This document shows positions 22,901 through 35,185 of a stretch of DNA of 64,000 nucleotides, in pieces. Numbering within the stretch: position 1 is the first letter of the stretch; every line of letters begins with the position of its first letter. Source of the stretch: Vreelandella malpeensis (GTDB lineage Bacteria; Pseudomonadota; Gammaproteobacteria; Pseudomonadales; Halomonadaceae); contig NZ_WHVL01000001.1 of NCBI RefSeq assembly GCF_020622355.1, positions 992,001 through 1,056,000 on the forward strand, read 5' to 3'. The position numbers and the translations under genes are program-made. The notes beneath the pieces are model-generated. The model did no database searches and was not told the origin of the DNA. It saw only the letters and a list, made by a program, of their open reading frames with translations.

Positions 22901-23896
22901 TTACGCGGAGGCCTTGTCGTCCTTCAGGCTCGCGGGTGGCCAATTTTCCAGCCGCATGCCGAGGGAAAGACCGCGCGCTGCCAGAACGTCCTTGATTTCG
23001 TTCAGGGACTTCTTGCCGAGGTTCGGGGTTTTGAGCAGCTCCACTTCCGTGCGCTGGATCAAATCACCGATGTAATAGATATTCTCGGCTTTCAGGCAGT
23101 TCGCGCTGCGTACGGTCAACTCGAGATCGTCTACGGGGCGCAACAGGATCGGATCGATGTGATCCTCTTCCTCTTCGACTTCCTGCTCTTTATCAGCTTC
23201 CAGGTCGACGAAGGCGGCCAGCTGCTCTTGCAGGATGGTCGCACTGCGGCGGATAGCCTCTTCCGGATCCAGAGTACCGTCGGTTTCCAGGTCGATGATC
23301 AGCTTGTCGAGGTCGGTACGCTGCTCGACACGCGCGGCTTCGACCGAGTAGGAAACACGGCGAACAGGGCTGAAGGTGGCATCCAGCTGCAGGCGACCGA
23401 TCGCGCGGGTCTCTTCGTCAGAGCCACGAGCGTCAGCCGGTTCGTAACCACGACCCAGCGCCACTTTCAGCTGAATCTTCAGCTCGGCCCCTTCATTGAC
23501 GTGTGCAATGACGTGGTCCGGGTTGACGATTTCGACGCTATGATCAAGCGCAATGTCACCAGCGGTGACAACGGCCGGGCCCTGCTTGTTCAGCGAGAGC
23601 ACCGCCTCATCGCGGCTGTGCATCTTGATCGCGACATCTTTCAAGTTCAGGAGGATCTCGATGACATCTTCCTGCACCCCTTCGAGGGCACTGTACTCGT
23701 GCTCGACTCCGCTGATTTCGGCCTCGACCACGGCGGCGCCGGGCATGGACGAAAGCAGAATGCGACGCAGAGCATTCCCCAGGGTGTGACCAAAACCGCG
23801 CTCGAACGGTTCGAGGACGATCTTGGCATGATGTGCGCTGATTTCTTCGACCTTGATATCGCGCGGGCGAAGAAACTCTGTCACTGAACGCTGCAT
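22901..23896 (-). CDS. rpoA: RNA polymerase alpha subunit
   Basis: 331 residues. The N-terminal assembly domain includes [26 protein letters not shown] and the dimer/beta-contact region; an acidic linker ([16 protein letters not shown]) is more negative than in E. coli and consistent with salt adaptation; the C-terminal domain ([16 protein letters not shown]...[16 protein letters not shown]) binds UP elements and activators. Within the alpha operon, between rpsD and rplQ. Confidence 0.98.
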   Translation of the reverse strand: MQRSVTEFLRPRDIKVEEISAHHAKIVLEPFERGFGHTLGNALRRILLSSMPGAAVVEAEISGVEHEYSALEGVQEDVIEILLNLKDVAIKMHSRDEAVLSLNKQGPAVVTAGDIALDHSVEIVNPDHVIAHVNEGAELKIQLKVALGRGYEPADARGSDEETRAIGRLQLDATFSPVRRVSYSVEAARVEQRTDLDKLIIDLETDGTLDPEEAIRRSATILQEQLAAFVDLEADKEQEVEEEEDHIDPILLRPVDDLELTVRSANCLKAENIYYIGDLIQRTEVELLKTPNLGKKSLNEIKDVLAARGLSLGMRLENWPPASLKDDKASA

Positions 23897-24019
23897 ATGA
23901 ACACCTTTCAGGCTGCCAAACGGATACTGAGTACTCTAGAGCGTGTACTCATGAGCACCCGGGCGAGGCGCGAAACGCCCCGCCCAGGCTTCAAGAAGCA
24001 GAGTTGCCAGGCAACTCGC

Positions 24020-24640
24020 TTACTTGGAGTACAGCTCGACGATCAGGTTTTCGTTGATGTCGGCAGTCAGGTCACCGCGTTCAGGCAGAGCCTTGAAAGT
24101 GCCTTCCATCTTCTTGGCGTCGATGTCGATCCAAGCAACGTCACCACGGTTGGCCGAGATGGTCAACGCGTTCTGGATACGTGCCTGATTCTTCGCCTTT
24201 TCACGAACGGCAATCACGTCGCCCGGACGAACCTTGAAGGAAGGTACGTTGACGGTTTTACCGTTGACGGAGATCGCCTTGTGGCTGACCAGCTGACGCG
24301 CTTCGGAGCGCGTCGAGCCGAAGCCCATCCGGTAGACGACGTTGTCCAGTCGGGATTCGAGCAACTGCAGAAGGACTTCACCGGTCGCGCCTTTCAGGCG
24401 AGCGGCTTCCTTGTAGTAGTTGCGGAACTGCTTTTCGAGTACGCCGTAGATGCGACGTACCTTTTGCTTCTCGCGAAGCTGCAAGCCGTAGTCGGAAAGA
24501 CGCTGACGACGCTGGCCGTGTACACCCGGGATCTGCTCGGATTTACACTTTTTCTCGAAGGGGGTCACACCGCTCTTCAAAAAGAGGTCGGTACCCTCGC
24601 GACGAGACAGTTTGCACTTCGGTCCAATATAACGAGCCAT
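24020..24640 (-). CDS. rpsD: 30S ribosomal protein S4
   Basis: 206 residues, the usual length: [39 protein letters not shown] and the S4 RNA-binding module [14 protein letters not shown]...[13 protein letters not shown]. Nucleates 16S 5'-domain folding and in related bacteria represses its own alpha operon by binding the leader upstream of rpsM. Zinc-binding N-terminal Cys cluster is absent, as usual in this group. Confidence 0.98.
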   Translation of the reverse strand: MARYIGPKCKLSRREGTDLFLKSGVTPFEKKCKSEQIPGVHGQRRQRLSDYGLQLREKQKVRRIYGVLEKQFRNYYKEAARLKGATGEVLLQLLESRLDNVVYRMGFGSTRSEARQLVSHKAISVNGKTVNVPSFKVRPGDVIAVREKAKNQARIQNALTISANRGDVAWIDIDAKKMEGTFKALPERGDLTADINENLIVELYSK

Positions 24641-24652
24641 GAATCTGTCTCC

Positions 24653-25039
24653 TTAAACGCGGCGTTTCTTAGGCGGACGGCAGCCATTATGGGGAATGGG
24701 CGTCGCGTCTACGATGCTTTGCACGCGGAAGCCGGCGGCGTTGAGTGCACGCACGGCGGATTCACGGCCGGGACCGGGGCCCTTGACCAGCACGTCTACG
24801 TTTTTCACACCATATTCGGCTGCAGCAGTCGCTGCACGTTCACTCGCCACTTGAGCTGCGAACGGGGTGCTCTTGCGAGAACCACGAAAACCCGAACCAC
24901 CGGCAGTCGCCCAAGAAAGCGCGTTGCCCTGGCGGTCTGTGATCGTCACGATCGTGTTGTTAAAAGAGGCATGGATGTGCGCAACGGCGTCCACTACCTG
25001 CTTTTTAACCTTTTTACGGTTACTACGCGGGTTAGCCAT
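24653..25039 (-). CDS. rpsK: 30S ribosomal protein S11
   Basis: 128 residues with the family core [40 protein letters not shown] and the C-terminal [18 protein letters not shown]. Forms the platform of the small subunit with S6/S18/S21 and touches mRNA near the E site. Alpha operon, between rpsM and rpsD. Confidence 0.98.
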   Translation of the reverse strand: MANPRSNRKKVKKQVVDAVAHIHASFNNTIVTITDRQGNALSWATAGGSGFRGSRKSTPFAAQVASERAATAAAEYGVKNVDVLVKGPGPGRESAVRALNAAGFRVQSIVDATPIPHNGCRPPKKRRV

Positions 25040-25091
25040 GTTGATGTCTATTCCTGTCTTAACGCCAGCTCTCTATACGAGAGCCTGCGTG

Positions 25092-25448
25092 TTATTTGCG
25101 GATCGGCTTACGCGGGCCCTTACGGGTACGCGCATTAGTCTTGGTCCGCTGACCACGCAGCGGAAGACTACGACGATGACGCAGACCACGGTAGCAGCCC
25201 AGGTCCATGAGACGCTTGATGTTAAGCGTGACATCACGACGAAGGTCGCCTTCTACGGTGTACTTGCCAACTTCAGAACGCAGGGTGTCGACTTCTTCAG
25301 CAGACAGGTCCTGGATCTTGGCAGTCGGCTCGACGCCGGCGGCGGCACAGATGTGCGCAGCGCGGGTACGGCCGATCCCGAAGATATAGGTCAGCGAGAT
25401 CGCCGCATGCTTGTTGTCCGGGATATTGACGCCTGCAATACGGGCCAT
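25092..25448 (-). CDS. rpsM: 30S ribosomal protein S13
   Basis: 118 residues: [26 protein letters not shown] (helix-two-turn-helix), [27 protein letters not shown] at the basic C-terminal tail, which contacts the P-site tRNA and forms intersubunit bridges. First gene of the alpha operon; a structured 120-base leader precedes it. Confidence 0.98.
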   Translation of the reverse strand: MARIAGVNIPDNKHAAISLTYIFGIGRTRAAHICAAAGVEPTAKIQDLSAEEVDTLRSEVGKYTVEGDLRRDVTLNIKRLMDLGCYRGLRHRRSLPLRGQRTKTNARTRKGPRKPIRK

Positions 25449-25571
25449 CAGCTTACTCCGAAATTTGAGCGGCTTGCTCGTTTGTTCATCTTTAAAAGGC
25501 GCAACAGCATACCCCTTTGGCTGCCCGAAGGCAAGGGGTATGCCGGCGCCCGCTTGATTGCAGCGAGGTGC
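25449..25571 (-). promoter_or_regulatory. Alpha-operon leader with long hairpin
   Basis: The 123-base gap between rpmJ and rpsM contains an 11-bp perfect stem GCATACCCCTT/AAGGGGTATGC (25507-25517 with 25533-25543) with a small TGCC-CGAA-GGCA hairpin inside the loop. In E. coli the leader here folds into the pseudoknot bound by S4. A role as S4 target is inference by position; no T-tract follows. Confidence 0.6.
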
Positions 25572-25685
25572 TTAGCCCTGACGCTGCTTGTGCCGCGGCT
25601 CGACGCAGATGACGCGAACGGCGCCGTTGCGACGAATGATCTTGCAGTTACGGCACATCTTCTTCACGGAAGCTCGAACTTTCAT
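25572..25685 (-). CDS. rpmJ: 50S ribosomal protein L36, zinc-binding form
   Basis: A 37-codon gene. [15 protein letters not shown]...[17 protein letters not shown] keeps all four zinc ligands (Cys11, Cys14, Cys27, His32), so this is the zinc-containing C+ form. Zinc-free paralogues replace it under zinc starvation in some bacteria; none is in this window. It is the last gene of the spc operon after secY. Confidence 0.97.
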   Translation of the reverse strand: MKVRASVKKMCRNCKIIRRNGAVRVICVEPRHKQRQG

Positions 25686-25746
25686 CGTTCTTTCTCCAAA
25701 AACGGCTCTCGGCACGTCCGGGGGCCGAGACCCCCGGAGGCAGCGC

Positions 25747-27078
25747 TTAGCGCATAATGCCGCCGCTACCGTAGCCTTTCAGGTTGGACTTCTTCATCAC
25801 CGAGTCATATTGATGCGACATGAGATGCGACTGCACCTGAGCCATGAAGTCCATGATGACCACTACCACGATCAGAAGCGACGTACCGCCAAAGAAGAAC
25901 GGCACGTTCCAGGCAACGATGAGGAACTGGGGCATCAGGGAAACCGCAGTGATATACAAGGCACCGAACAAGGTCAGACGAGTCATCACCTTGTCGATAT
26001 AGCGAGCGGTCTGCTCGCCGGGGCGAATGCCCGGCAGGAAGGCGCCTGACTTTTTCAGATTGTCAGCCACATCCTTGGGATTGAAGACCAGCGCTGTGTA
26101 AAAGAAGCAGAAGAATACCACTGCCGCCGCGAAAAGCAAGATGTAGAGCGGCTGGCCGGGGCCAAGCGCTTGCGATGCACGCTGCAGCCACTCCATCCCT
26201 TCACCGGCACCCACCCACTGACCGATCGACGCCGGAAAGAGCAGGATGCTGGAGGCGAAGATCGCCGGAATGACACCGGCCATGTTCACCTTCAAGGGGA
26301 GATAGCTGCTCTGGCCTGCATACATCTTGTTGCCGACCTGGCGACGCGGATAGTTCACCTTGAGGCGGCGCTGGCCGCGCTCGATGAACACCACGAACGC
26401 CACGGTGGCGATGCCGAGTACCGACAGCGCTAACAGCGGAAGAACATTCCAGGCCCCTTCGTTGCGGGCAAGCTCGAAAGCCTGACCCACGGCGCTGGGT
26501 AGCCCGGCGACGATACCGGCAAAGATCAGCAGCGAAATACCGTTGCCGATGCCTTTCTCGGTGATCTGCTCACCTAGCCACATCATAAACACCGCGCCGG
26601 AAACGAACGTCACCACGGCGGTGAAGTAGAAGCTGAAGTCAGCGCTGTAAGCGATGCCTTGGCTCGCCAGACCCACGGACATGCCGGTGGCCTGGACAAG
26701 CGCCAGTATCACCGTGCCGTAGCGGGTGTACTGGCTGATCTTTCGGCGGCCGGCCTCGCCCTCTTTCTTGAGCTGTTCAAGATGAGGAGAGACCGCAGTC
26801 ATGAGCTGCATGATGATCGACGCCGAGATATAGGGCATGATCCCCAGGGCGAGAACACTCATGCGCTCCAGCGCACCACCCGAGAACATGTTGAACATGC
26901 CCAGGATGGTGCCCTGCTGCTCCCGAAACAAGGCAGCAAGCTGGTCAGGATTGATACCGGGTACGGGAATGTGGGCACCGATTCGGTACACCACGATGGC
27001 GAGGAGCACGAAGCGCAGACGCGCCCACAGTTCACTCAGACCGCTGCCCGTCGCCGGCATGTTTCCTGACTTCGCCAT
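25747..27078 (-). CDS. secY: Protein translocase subunit SecY
   Basis: A 443-residue ten-span channel of the Sec translocon. Recognisable parts: the plug region ([49 protein letters not shown]), cytoplasmic loop YPRRQVG, and the C5 loop region [26 protein letters not shown]. Acts with SecE (encoded at 52777-53160) and SecG. Spc operon position between rplO and rpmJ is standard. Confidence 0.98.
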   Translation of the reverse strand: MAKSGNMPATGSGLSELWARLRFVLLAIVVYRIGAHIPVPGINPDQLAALFREQQGTILGMFNMFSGGALERMSVLALGIMPYISASIIMQLMTAVSPHLEQLKKEGEAGRRKISQYTRYGTVILALVQATGMSVGLASQGIAYSADFSFYFTAVVTFVSGAVFMMWLGEQITEKGIGNGISLLIFAGIVAGLPSAVGQAFELARNEGAWNVLPLLALSVLGIATVAFVVFIERGQRRLKVNYPRRQVGNKMYAGQSSYLPLKVNMAGVIPAIFASSILLFPASIGQWVGAGEGMEWLQRASQALGPGQPLYILLFAAAVVFFCFFYTALVFNPKDVADNLKKSGAFLPGIRPGEQTARYIDKVMTRLTLFGALYITAVSLMPQFLIVAWNVPFFFGGTSLLIVVVVIMDFMAQVQSHLMSHQYDSVMKKSNLKGYGSGGIMR

Positions 27079-27513
27079 TTAGTCCTCTACCTTGCCGCCA
27101 GCGGCTGCGATCGCGTCACGGGCACCTTTGGTGACCTTGAGACCGCGAACGGTAACCGCCTTGTTCAGTTCGCCGGACAGGATGATCTTCGCGAATTGCG
27201 TAGAGTCCTTCAGCACGTTGGCTTGCTTCAGGGTCTCGAGGGTGACTTCGTCACCGGCGACCTTGGCAAGCTCGGCCAGGCGTACTTCTTCAGAGACCAG
27301 TGACTTGGCCGACGTGAAGCCGAATTTCGGCAGACGACGCTGCAGCGGCATCTGACCGCCTTCGAAACCAGGCTTGACGCTGCCGCCACTGCGAGACTTC
27401 TGACCCTTGTGGCCACGGCCACCGGTCTTGCCCAGACCGGAACCGATACCACGACCCACACGCTTCTCGGCGTGTTTTGCACCCGGAGCCGGGCTTAAGG
27501 TATTGAGTTTCAT
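27079..27513 (-). CDS. rplO: 50S ribosomal protein L15
   Basis: 144 residues: [44 protein letters not shown] is the Gly/Lys-rich rRNA-binding extension; a globular C-terminus follows. Late-assembly large subunit protein. Its stop abuts the secY start without a gap. Confidence 0.98.
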   Translation of the reverse strand: MKLNTLSPAPGAKHAEKRVGRGIGSGLGKTGGRGHKGQKSRSGGSVKPGFEGGQMPLQRRLPKFGFTSAKSLVSEEVRLAELAKVAGDEVTLETLKQANVLKDSTQFAKIILSGELNKAVTVRGLKVTKGARDAIAAAGGKVED

Positions 27514-27516
27514 GGA

Positions 27517-27699
27517 TTACTCTCCCTCAACGCGCACAAGGTAGGTTACCTTGTGGATCATGCCGCGTACGGCCGGGGTGTCTTCCAGTTCAACCGTGTG
27601 ACCGATGCGACGCAGGCCCAGACCTTTCATGGTGGCCTTGTGCTTGGGCAAAACGCCGATGGTGCTGCGGATCTGGGTAACCTTGATCATAGCTGCCAT
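27517..27699 (-). CDS. rpmD: 50S ribosomal protein L30
   Basis: 60 residues, core [47 protein letters not shown]. Bacterial L30 is a small alpha-beta protein of the large subunit. A start three residues later (MIKVTQ) is also possible. Confidence 0.96.
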   Translation of the reverse strand: MAAMIKVTQIRSTIGVLPKHKATMKGLGLRRIGHTVELEDTPAVRGMIHKVTYLVRVEGE

Positions 27700-27705
27700 G
27701 GTGTC

Positions 27706-28206
27706 TTACCCCGTAATCGCTTCGACAGACAGACCGCGCTTGGCGGCCACGTCGTCCGGTGACTGCATGGAGGAGAGACCCTTGACGGTCGCTCGCACCA
27801 CGTTTACCGGGTTGGTGGAACCGTAGCATTTGGCCAGTACGTCGTGGACACCGGCGAGCTCCAGTACGGAGCGCATGGCGCCACCGGCGATGATGCCGGT
27901 ACCTTCGGAAGCCGGCTGCATGTACACCTTGGAGGCGCCGTGACGGGCCTTGACCGGGTACTGCAGCGTCTGGCCGGCGAGGTTTACCTTGACCATGTTG
28001 CGACGCGCCTGGTCCATCGCCTTCTGGATCGCGACCGGCACTTCACGCGCCTTGCCACGACCGAAACCGACACGACCTTTACCATCGCCCACGACGGTCA
28101 GCGCGGTGAAGCCGAAAATACGACCACCCTTGACCACCTTGGCGACGCGGTTGACCTGCACGAGCTTCTCTTGCAGATCACCGTTTTGCTGTTCGTTCTT
28201 CGCCAT
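27706..28206 (-). CDS. rpsE: 30S ribosomal protein S5
   Basis: 166 residues: N-terminal dsRNA-binding-like domain ([47 protein letters not shown]) and C-terminal domain with [18 protein letters not shown]. Important for decoding accuracy and mRNA entry; the spectinomycin loop (VKGGRIF) is wild type. Confidence 0.98.
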   Translation of the reverse strand: MAKNEQQNGDLQEKLVQVNRVAKVVKGGRIFGFTALTVVGDGKGRVGFGRGKAREVPVAIQKAMDQARRNMVKVNLAGQTLQYPVKARHGASKVYMQPASEGTGIIAGGAMRSVLELAGVHDVLAKCYGSTNPVNVVRATVKGLSSMQSPDDVAAKRGLSVEAITG

Positions 28207-28217
28207 CGTAAAACCCT

Positions 28218-28568
28218 TTAGAATTCCAGGCCGCCTTCACGAGCGGCGTCGGCCAGAGCCTTGACGCGACCGTGATATTTAAAGCCAGCACGATCGAAGG
28301 CCACCTGGGTAATGCCTGCTTCTTTAGCGCGTTCGGCAATCAGGGCGCCGACCTTGGAGGCCGCATCCGAGTTACCGGTCGCACCCTCGCGCAGTGCCTT
28401 GTCCAGCGTAGAAGCGCTGGCCAGCACCTTGCCACCATCCGGCGAGATAATCTGCGCGTAGATGTGACGCGGGGTACGGTTGACGCACAGGCGATACACG
28501 CCCAGCTCGCGGATCTTGGCGCGAGCGCGGCGGGCACGACGGAGACGAGATTCTTTCTTCGCGTTCAT
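28218..28568 (-). CDS. rplR: 50S ribosomal protein L18
   Basis: 116 residues, [19 protein letters not shown] basic start, then [26 protein letters not shown] and [26 protein letters not shown]. Binds 5S rRNA with L5 and L25 in the central protuberance. Confidence 0.98.
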   Translation of the reverse strand: MNAKKESRLRRARRARAKIRELGVYRLCVNRTPRHIYAQIISPDGGKVLASASTLDKALREGATGNSDAASKVGALIAERAKEAGITQVAFDRAGFKYHGRVKALADAAREGGLEF

Positions 28569-28577
28569 AACCCTGCC

Positions 28578-29108
28578 TTACTTCTTCTTGGCTTCTTTGC
28601 GACGCACCTGCTCGTCGGCGTACCGGACACCCTTGCCTTTGTACGGCTCAGGCGGACGGAAGGCGCGGATTTCCGCGGCGCACTGGCCGAGCATCTGCTT
28701 GTCCGCGCTCTTCAGCACGATCACGGTGTTCTTCGGCGTTTCCGCCGTCACACCCTTGGGCAGTTCATAGTCGACCGGGTGCGAGAAGCCCAGTGAAAGG
28801 TTGAGCGTCTGGCCTTTCGCTTGCGCGCGGTAGCCGACGCCGACAATTTCGAGAGTCTTCGTGAAACCCTCGGAGACGCCCGTCACCAGGTTCTGAACCA
28901 GGGCGCGGGTCGTACCGGCCATGGCCCAGCTCTTGGCGTTTTCGCTCGGGGCGAAGGTCAGCTGGCCGTCTTCCTGTCCAATCACCACGTCCTGGTGAAT
29001 GGGCATCGACAGTGTGCCCTGGCCGCCTTTGGCGGTCAGCTGGTCGCCGTTGATCTTGATGTCAACGCCGGCAGGCACTTTAACCGGATATTTCGCTATG
29101 CGGGACAT
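28578..29108 (-). CDS. rplF: 50S ribosomal protein L6
   Basis: 176 residues: [38 protein letters not shown] and the C-terminal [26 protein letters not shown]. Sits near the factor-binding base of the L7/L12 stalk. Confidence 0.98.
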   Translation of the reverse strand: MSRIAKYPVKVPAGVDIKINGDQLTAKGGQGTLSMPIHQDVVIGQEDGQLTFAPSENAKSWAMAGTTRALVQNLVTGVSEGFTKTLEIVGVGYRAQAKGQTLNLSLGFSHPVDYELPKGVTAETPKNTVIVLKSADKQMLGQCAAEIRAFRPPEPYKGKGVRYADEQVRRKEAKKK

Positions 29109-29117
29109 TCCAGCCTC

Positions 29118-29510
29118 CTAGAATACGGTGCAGATGACTTCGCCACCGACGCCAGCCTGGCGCGCGGCACGGTCGGTCATGACACCATTGGAGGTGGTGA
29201 CAATCGCGATGCCCAGACCGTCGGCTACCTTGGGCAGGTTGTCCTTGCCCTTGTACTGACGCAGAGACGGCTTGGAAACCCGCTGAATGTGCTCGATGAC
29301 CGGCTTGCCCTCGAAGTACTTGAGGGTCACGGTCAACTCGGGCTTCACGCCTTCGGCAACCGAGAAGTCGGTGATGTAACCTTCTTCCTTCAGCACGCGG
29401 GCCACTTCCACTTTCAGCTTGGAAGACGGCATGGTTGCCGTCTCTTTAGTGGCCATCTGCGCATTGCGGAGACGAGTGAACATATCCGCCAGAGTATCTT
29501 GCATGCTCAT
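29118..29510 (-). CDS. rpsH: 30S ribosomal protein S8
   Basis: 130 residues: [19 protein letters not shown] at the start and [21 protein letters not shown]...GGEVICTVF at the end (RNA-binding tip). Central-domain organiser of 16S rRNA; in E. coli S8 also represses the spc operon by binding near the rplE start. Confidence 0.98.
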   Translation of the reverse strand: MSMQDTLADMFTRLRNAQMATKETATMPSSKLKVEVARVLKEEGYITDFSVAEGVKPELTVTLKYFEGKPVIEHIQRVSKPSLRQYKGKDNLPKVADGLGIAIVTTSNGVMTDRAARQAGVGGEVICTVF

Positions 29511-29542
29511 TTAATGTGCGCTCCTGATGATTCTACGTGACG

Positions 29543-29848
29543 TTACCAGCTGGACTTCTTCAGACCAGGGACGTCGCCACGCATGGCGGCTTCACGCAGC
29601 TTGTTACGGCCGAGACCGAACTTGTTGTAAAAACCGTGCGGACGGCCAGTGATGCGGCAGCGGTTACGCTGACGAACCGGGCTGGAGTCGCGCGGCAGTT
29701 GCTGCAGCTTCAGCGTCGCCTCGAAGCGCTCTTCCTCGGACGAGTTCACGTCCGAGATGATCTTCTTGAGCTCAGCGCGCTTGGCCGCGTACTTCTCGAC
29801 CAGCTGTGCACGCTTTTGCTCACGTTCTACCATGCTTTTCTTAGCCAT
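29543..29848 (-). CDS. rpsN: 30S ribosomal protein S14
   Basis: 101 residues: [24 protein letters not shown]...[49 protein letters not shown]. The long form without the CxxC zinc motif, so zinc-independent. Confidence 0.98.
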   Translation of the reverse strand: MAKKSMVEREQKRAQLVEKYAAKRAELKKIISDVNSSEEERFEATLKLQQLPRDSSPVRQRNRCRITGRPHGFYNKFGLGRNKLREAAMRGDVPGLKKSSW

Positions 29849-29858
29849 GATCCCACCC

Positions 29859-30398
29859 TTATTTCTTGAACGGGAAGTTCAGTGCCGTCAGCAGCGCACG
29901 ACCTTCCTCGTCGGTGTTGGCGGTAGTGGTGATGGTGACGTCAAGTCCCCGAACGCGATCGATCTTATCATACTCGATCTCCGGGAAGATGATCTGCTCA
30001 CGCACACCCATGGAGTAGTTGCCACGACCGTCGAAGGACTTCGGGTTGAGACCACGGAAGTCACGCACGCGAGGAATCGCGATGTTCACCAGACGGTCCA
30101 GGAAGTCCCACATGCGCTCGGCACGCAGAGTCACCTTGATACCGATCGGCCAGCCTTCGCGCACCTTGAAGCCCGCGATGGACTTGCGTGCCTTGGTCAC
30201 CAGCGGTTTCTGACCGGAGAGTTTCTCCAGGTCGCCGATGGCATTGTCGATCAGCTTCTTGTCGCTGACCGCTTCACCGATACCCATGTTGAGCGTCACT
30301 TTCGTGATGCGGGGCACCTGCATTACGTTGGCGTAGCTGAACTGCTCTTTGAGCTGAGCCACCACCTCGTTTTGATAACGTTCTTTCAAGTTCGCCAT
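29859..30398 (-). CDS. rplE: 50S ribosomal protein L5
   Basis: 179 residues: [55 protein letters not shown] and [18 protein letters not shown]. Binds 5S rRNA and bridges to S13 in the small subunit. Confidence 0.98.
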   Translation of the reverse strand: MANLKERYQNEVVAQLKEQFSYANVMQVPRITKVTLNMGIGEAVSDKKLIDNAIGDLEKLSGQKPLVTKARKSIAGFKVREGWPIGIKVTLRAERMWDFLDRLVNIAIPRVRDFRGLNPKSFDGRGNYSMGVREQIIFPEIEYDKIDRVRGLDVTITTTANTDEEGRALLTALNFPFKK

Positions 30399-30416
30399 TT
30401 TGCTACCCGACTCGCG

Positions 30417-30731
30417 TTAGGCGTCGATCTGCGTCTGCGTCGACTTGTAGATACGTACCTTGGTACCGTCTTCCTTCATCTGGAAGCCGACGCGATCCGC
30501 CTTACCGGTCTCCGAATTGAAGATGGCTACGTTGGACGCGTGAATCGGAGCCTCACGCTCGACGATACCGCCCTGATTTCCCGCCATGGGATTAGGCTTG
30601 GTGTGACGCTTGATCATGTTCACACCGGACACCACGAAGCGGTTTTCGAGAACCCGCTTGACGGTGCCGCGCTTGCCCTTGTCCTTCCCGGCGATGACGA
30701 TGACTTCATCGTCACGTTTGATCTTTTGCAT
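30417..30731 (-). CDS. rplX: 50S ribosomal protein L24
   Basis: 104 residues with the N-terminal KOW motif [27 protein letters not shown] and [15 protein letters not shown]. Early-assembly protein near the exit tunnel. Confidence 0.98.
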   Translation of the reverse strand: MQKIKRDDEVIVIAGKDKGKRGTVKRVLENRFVVSGVNMIKRHTKPNPMAGNQGGIVEREAPIHASNVAIFNSETGKADRVGFQMKEDGTKVRIYKSTQTQIDA

Positions 30732-30745
30732 ATCCGCCTCGCTCC

Positions 30746-31117
30746 TTACAGCACTTCAGGCGCTAAGGAAATGATCTTCATGAACCGCTCGTTACGCAGT
30801 TCACGAGTGACCGGTCCGAAAATACGGGTGCCGATCGGCTGCTCGTTGGTGTTGTTCAACAAGACCGCCGCATTTCCATCGAAACGGATGAGTGACCCGT
30901 CGCTGCGACGGACACCGCTACGGGTGCGAACGACCACCGCCTTGAGGACCTGGCCTTTCTTGACCTTGCCCCGCGGAATGGCTTCTTTCACCGTTACCTT
31001 GATGACGTCACCCACGCGAGCGTAGCGGCGGTGTGAACCGCCCAGCACCTTGATGCACTGCACCCGGCGCGCTCCGCTGTTGTCGGCGACATCCAGCATT
31101 GTCTGAGTCTGAATCAT
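30746..31117 (-). CDS. rplN: 50S ribosomal protein L14
   Basis: 123 residues, the standard length: [33 protein letters not shown]...[17 protein letters not shown]...[13 protein letters not shown]. Bridges to 16S rRNA helix 14. First gene of the spc unit; 49 bases separate it from rpsQ, with no clear terminator between. Confidence 0.98.
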   Translation of the reverse strand: MIQTQTMLDVADNSGARRVQCIKVLGGSHRRYARVGDVIKVTVKEAIPRGKVKKGQVLKAVVVRTRSGVRRSDGSLIRFDGNAAVLLNNTNEQPIGTRIFGPVTRELRNERFMKIISLAPEVL

Positions 31118-31166
31118 CGGTTTTCTCCAAACCTAACCTGACTGCACTGGTTGAAAGACCGCAGGG

Positions 31167-31427
31167 TTAACCCTTGGCCTGCTCGACCACCTCGACCAGC
31201 GTCCAAGCTTTCTTCTTGGAAAGCGGACGGCACTCCTGAATGGAAACCGTATCGCCTGCCTTTGCCTGGTTCGCCTCATCATGGGCGTGCAGCTTGGTGG
31301 AGCGCTTAACGTATTTTCCGTAGATCGGGTGACGTTCACGACGCTCGATCATGACAACGATGGATTTCTCCATCTTGTCGCTCACTACCTTGCCAGTGAG
31401 GGTACGTGTCTTTTTCTCTTCGGCCAT
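31167..31427 (-). CDS. rpsQ: 30S ribosomal protein S17
   Basis: 86 residues starting at ATG 31427 (AGG about 8 bases upstream in the rpmC end); a GTG three codons earlier overlaps the rpmC stop and is not preferred. OB-fold with [28 protein letters not shown] and [22 protein letters not shown]. Primary 16S 5'-domain binder; last gene of the S10 operon. Confidence 0.97.
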   Translation of the reverse strand: MAEEKKTRTLTGKVVSDKMEKSIVVMIERRERHPIYGKYVKRSTKLHAHDEANQAKAGDTVSIQECRPLSKKKAWTLVEVVEQAKG

Positions 31428-31428
31428 C

Positions 31429-31620
31429 TCAATCACCTGCCTTCTCGTTGAGCACAGTCTTTACGCGGGCGATATCCCGGCGGACCTGCTTGAGCAGATG
31501 AGTCTGGCTCAGTTGGCCAGAGGCCTTCTGCATGCGCAGGTTAAACTGCTCGCGGAGGAGCTCGAGGAGCTGCTCTTGGAGCTCTCCTGCGGACTTTTCA
31601 CGAATTTCTTGCGCTTTCAT
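31429..31620 (-). CDS. rpmC: 50S ribosomal protein L29
   Basis: 63 residues, [55 protein letters not shown], close to the E. coli protein. ATG 31620 overlaps the rplP stop (TGATG) and is preferred over the GTG one codon earlier. Sits by the tunnel exit next to L23. Confidence 0.97.
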   Translation of the reverse strand: MKAQEIREKSAGELQEQLLELLREQFNLRMQKASGQLSQTHLLKQVRRDIARVKTVLNEKAGD

Positions 31621-32033
31621 CACATCACCGTCCGTTTCGCAAAGGTGGTGGACAAGGGCATCTTCTGGGCCGCCAGCTCGAATGCTTCGCGAGCGAGCTC
31701 TTCGGATACGCCTTCGATCTCGTACAGGACCCGACCCGGCTGGATCTGGGCTACCCAGTACTCAACGGAACCCTTACCTTTACCCATACGAACTTCGAGT
31801 GGCTTCTTGGAGATCGGCTTGTCCGGGAATACGCGGATCCAGATCTTGCCGCCACGCTTGACGTGACGCGTGATCGCACGACGGCCGGCTTCGATCTGGC
31901 GCGCAGTGATGCGGCCGCGACCGGTAGCTTTCAGGCCATACTCACCGAAGCTGATCTTGCTTCCGCGATGCGCCAGGCCACGGTTGCGGCCTTTCTGCAT
32001 CTTGCGGAATTTCATACGCTTGGGCTGTAACAT
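31620..32033 (-). CDS. rplP: 50S ribosomal protein L16
   Basis: 137 residues: [44 protein letters not shown] and [23 protein letters not shown]. Located by the A-site tRNA elbow; contains the Arg hydroxylated by YcfD in E. coli ([16 protein letters not shown] region). Confidence 0.98.
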   Translation of the reverse strand: MLQPKRMKFRKMQKGRNRGLAHRGSKISFGEYGLKATGRGRITARQIEAGRRAITRHVKRGGKIWIRVFPDKPISKKPLEVRMGKGKGSVEYWVAQIQPGRVLYEIEGVSEELAREAFELAAQKMPLSTTFAKRTVM

Positions 32034-32048
32034 CGACTCGCTCTCCCC

Positions 32049-32753
32049 TTACCTGGAACCTTTTTTCTTGGGCGCGTTGCCGGCAGGCTGCTGTTGCTTA
32101 GCCTTGGCACGCACTTCCTCGATACCGCCGAGGATTTCGCCCTTGAAGATCCACACTTTGATGCCGATGACACCGTAGGTGGTGTGAGCTTCGAAGGTGG
32201 CATAGTCGATATCAGCACGCAGGGTGTGAAGCGGTACGCGACCTTCACGGTACCATTCGGTACGCGCGATTTCGGCGCCACCCAGACGACCTGAGAGCTG
32301 AATCTTGATGCCGCCAGCGCCAAGACGCATGGCGTTCTGTACCGCGCGCTTCATCGCACGACGGAACATCACGCGACGTTCAAGCTGACCGGCCACGTTG
32401 GCGGCGACCAGCTTGGCGTCCAGCTCGGGCTTGCGAACTTCTTCGATGTTCACATGAACCGGAACGCCCATCATGTCGGAGAGATCGCGACGCAGACGGT
32501 CGACATCTTCCCCTTTCTTGCCAATCACGATGCCCGGACGAGCAGTGTGAATGGTGATGCGGGCGTTGTTCGCCGGACGCTCGATGTGGATGCGGCTCAC
32601 GGAGGCGTTCTTCAAACGCTCGTCCAGGAAGCTGCGCACTTCGAGATCGTTGTTGAGCTTGTCGGCGTAAGCGCCGCGCTCGGCATACCAGACAGAAGCA
32701 TGGTCTTTGACGATGCCCAGTCGAATGCCTGTTGGATTGACTTTCTGACCCAT
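32049..32753 (-). CDS. rpsC: 30S ribosomal protein S3
   Basis: 234 residues: [20 protein letters not shown], the KH domain with [15 protein letters not shown], and C-terminal [21 protein letters not shown]. Forms part of the mRNA entry channel. Confidence 0.98.
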   Translation of the reverse strand: MGQKVNPTGIRLGIVKDHASVWYAERGAYADKLNNDLEVRSFLDERLKNASVSRIHIERPANNARITIHTARPGIVIGKKGEDVDRLRRDLSDMMGVPVHVNIEEVRKPELDAKLVAANVAGQLERRVMFRRAMKRAVQNAMRLGAGGIKIQLSGRLGGAEIARTEWYREGRVPLHTLRADIDYATFEAHTTYGVIGIKVWIFKGEILGGIEEVRAKAKQQQPAGNAPKKKGSR

Positions 32754-32764
32754 CTGGTCGACTC

Positions 32765-33097
32765 CTACTTCTCGGCTACCTTGACGGTGATGTGGCAGGT
32801 GCGCTTCAAGATACGATCCGCACGGCCCTTGGCGCGCGGCTTGATACGCTTGAGCGTCATGCCCTCATCGACACAGATGGTCGAGACACGCAGCTCGTCG
32901 ATGTCCATGCCGTTATTTTCTTCCGCATTCGCAATGGCGGACTGAAGCACTTTCTTGACCAGCTTGGCAGCCTTCTTCGGTGAGAAGGTCAGCAGATCAA
33001 TAGCTTCGGCGACCGGTTTACCGCGCACCTGGTCAGCCACCAAACGGGCCTTCTGTGCGGATAAAGCAGCGCCACGCAGCTTAGCTGTGACTTCCAT
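32765..33097 (-). CDS. rplV: 50S ribosomal protein L22
   Basis: 110 residues: [34 protein letters not shown] and the tunnel-lining hairpin [32 protein letters not shown]. Macrolide-relevant hairpin looks wild type. Confidence 0.98.
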   Translation of the reverse strand: MEVTAKLRGAALSAQKARLVADQVRGKPVAEAIDLLTFSPKKAAKLVKKVLQSAIANAEENNGMDIDELRVSTICVDEGMTLKRIKPRAKGRADRILKRTCHITVKVAEK

Positions 33098-33114
33098 CTC
33101 TAATCCTCTCTGGC

Positions 33115-33390
33115 TTACCGTTTGGCTTTCTTGTCCGCCGCATGCCCGCGATAGGTGCGAGTAGCAGCGAATTCGCCCAGTTTATGACCCACCATTTCCT
33201 CGGAGACGTGCACCGGGACATGCTGGCGTCCGTTATGGACTGCGATGGTGAGACCTACCATGTTGGGCAGAATCATTGAACGACGCGACCAGGTCTTGAT
33301 CGGTTTACGGTCGTTCTTCTCCACTGCAGCCTCAACCTTCTTCAAAAGATGAAGGTCAATGAAGGGACCTTTCTTAAGTGAACGTGGCAC
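33115..33390 (-). CDS. rpsS: 30S ribosomal protein S19
   Basis: 91 residues: [50 protein letters not shown] and [22 protein letters not shown]. Head protein, partner of S13. Confidence 0.98.
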   Translation of the reverse strand: MPRSLKKGPFIDLHLLKKVEAAVEKNDRKPIKTWSRRSMILPNMVGLTIAVHNGRQHVPVHVSEEMVGHKLGEFAATRTYRGHAADKKAKR

Positions 33391-33423
33391 AGCCGTTACC
33401 TCTTAATGTCTTGGCAATTTAGA

Positions 33424-34254
<831 letters not shown>

Positions 34255-34271
34255 TATCCGTACTCCTGCCC

Positions 34272-34568
34272 TTATTCGGCGCCAGAGAAGTCTTCGAGCG
34301 TTTCACCCGCAGCCAGGGTCACATACGCCTTGCGGTAACCCTTGCGCAGACCAACGCCATGAGCAGTACGCTTGGTCTTGCCCTTGACGTTCAGTGTCTG
34401 AACGCTGCCGACCTTCTTGCCGAACAGTGCTTCGACGGCTTTCTTGATCTCGGGCTTGGTAGCGTCACTTGCCACCTTGAAGACGTACTGGTTGCGCTCG
34501 GCGGCTGACGCTGCCTTTTCGGTCACGTGCGGTCCAAGCAGAACCTTGAATACGCGTTCCTGGTTCAT
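34272..34568 (-). CDS. rplW: 50S ribosomal protein L23
   Basis: 98 residues: [53 protein letters not shown]. Docking site for trigger factor and SRP at the tunnel exit. Overlaps rplD by 4 bases. Confidence 0.98.
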   Translation of the reverse strand: MNQERVFKVLLGPHVTEKAASAAERNQYVFKVASDATKPEIKKAVEALFGKKVGSVQTLNVKGKTKRTAHGVGLRKGYRKAYVTLAAGETLEDFSGAE

Positions 34569-35170
34569 GCCAGCTTCTCCTCGAATTTACGCAGGGCGGA
34601 GACGGTGACCAGGACCTTGTCGTAGGCAACCAGGCTCACCGGATCAGCTGCCGCGACGTCCACCACGTTGACGTGGGGGAGGTTGCGTGCGGCCAGATAG
34701 AGCGTCTCGTCGACTTCTTCGGTGACGATCAACACTTTCTCAAGGTTGAGCTCTTTCAGCTTGGCAGCGACCTGCTTGGTCTTCGGCGCGTCAACGCTGA
34801 ACTCCTCGACCGCCACCAGACGTTCCTGGCGAACGAGCTCGGACAGGATGGAACGCATCGCCGCGCGGTACATCTTGCGGTTGACCTTCTGGGAATGATC
34901 CTGCGGACGAGCCGCGAAGGTCACGCCGCCGCTGCGCCACAGCGGAGAGCGGATGGTGCCGGCACGTGCGCGGCCGGTACCCTTCTGACGCCACGGCTTC
35001 TTGCCACCGCCACGTACGTCCGAACGGTTCTTCTGAGCACGAGTTCCCTGACGGGCACCTGCCAGATAGGCGGTGACCACCTGGTGAACCAGTGCTTCGT
35101 TGAATTCTTTGCCAAAAGTGGCGTCGGCTACTTCAACGGTACCCGTGCCTGCAGCAAGATTCAGATTCAT
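34565..35170 (-). CDS. rplD: 50S ribosomal protein L4
   Basis: 201 residues: [59 protein letters not shown] is the tunnel extension. In E. coli L4 is also the autogenous regulator of the S10 operon; here the leader is short and unlike that of E. coli, so that control is uncertain. Confidence 0.98.
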   Translation of the reverse strand: MNLNLAAGTGTVEVADATFGKEFNEALVHQVVTAYLAGARQGTRAQKNRSDVRGGGKKPWRQKGTGRARAGTIRSPLWRSGGVTFAARPQDHSQKVNRKMYRAAMRSILSELVRQERLVAVEEFSVDAPKTKQVAAKLKELNLEKVLIVTEEVDETLYLAARNLPHVNVVDVAAADPVSLVAYDKVLVTVSALRKFEEKLA

Positions 35171-35185
35171 TGGTAATTATCCCCT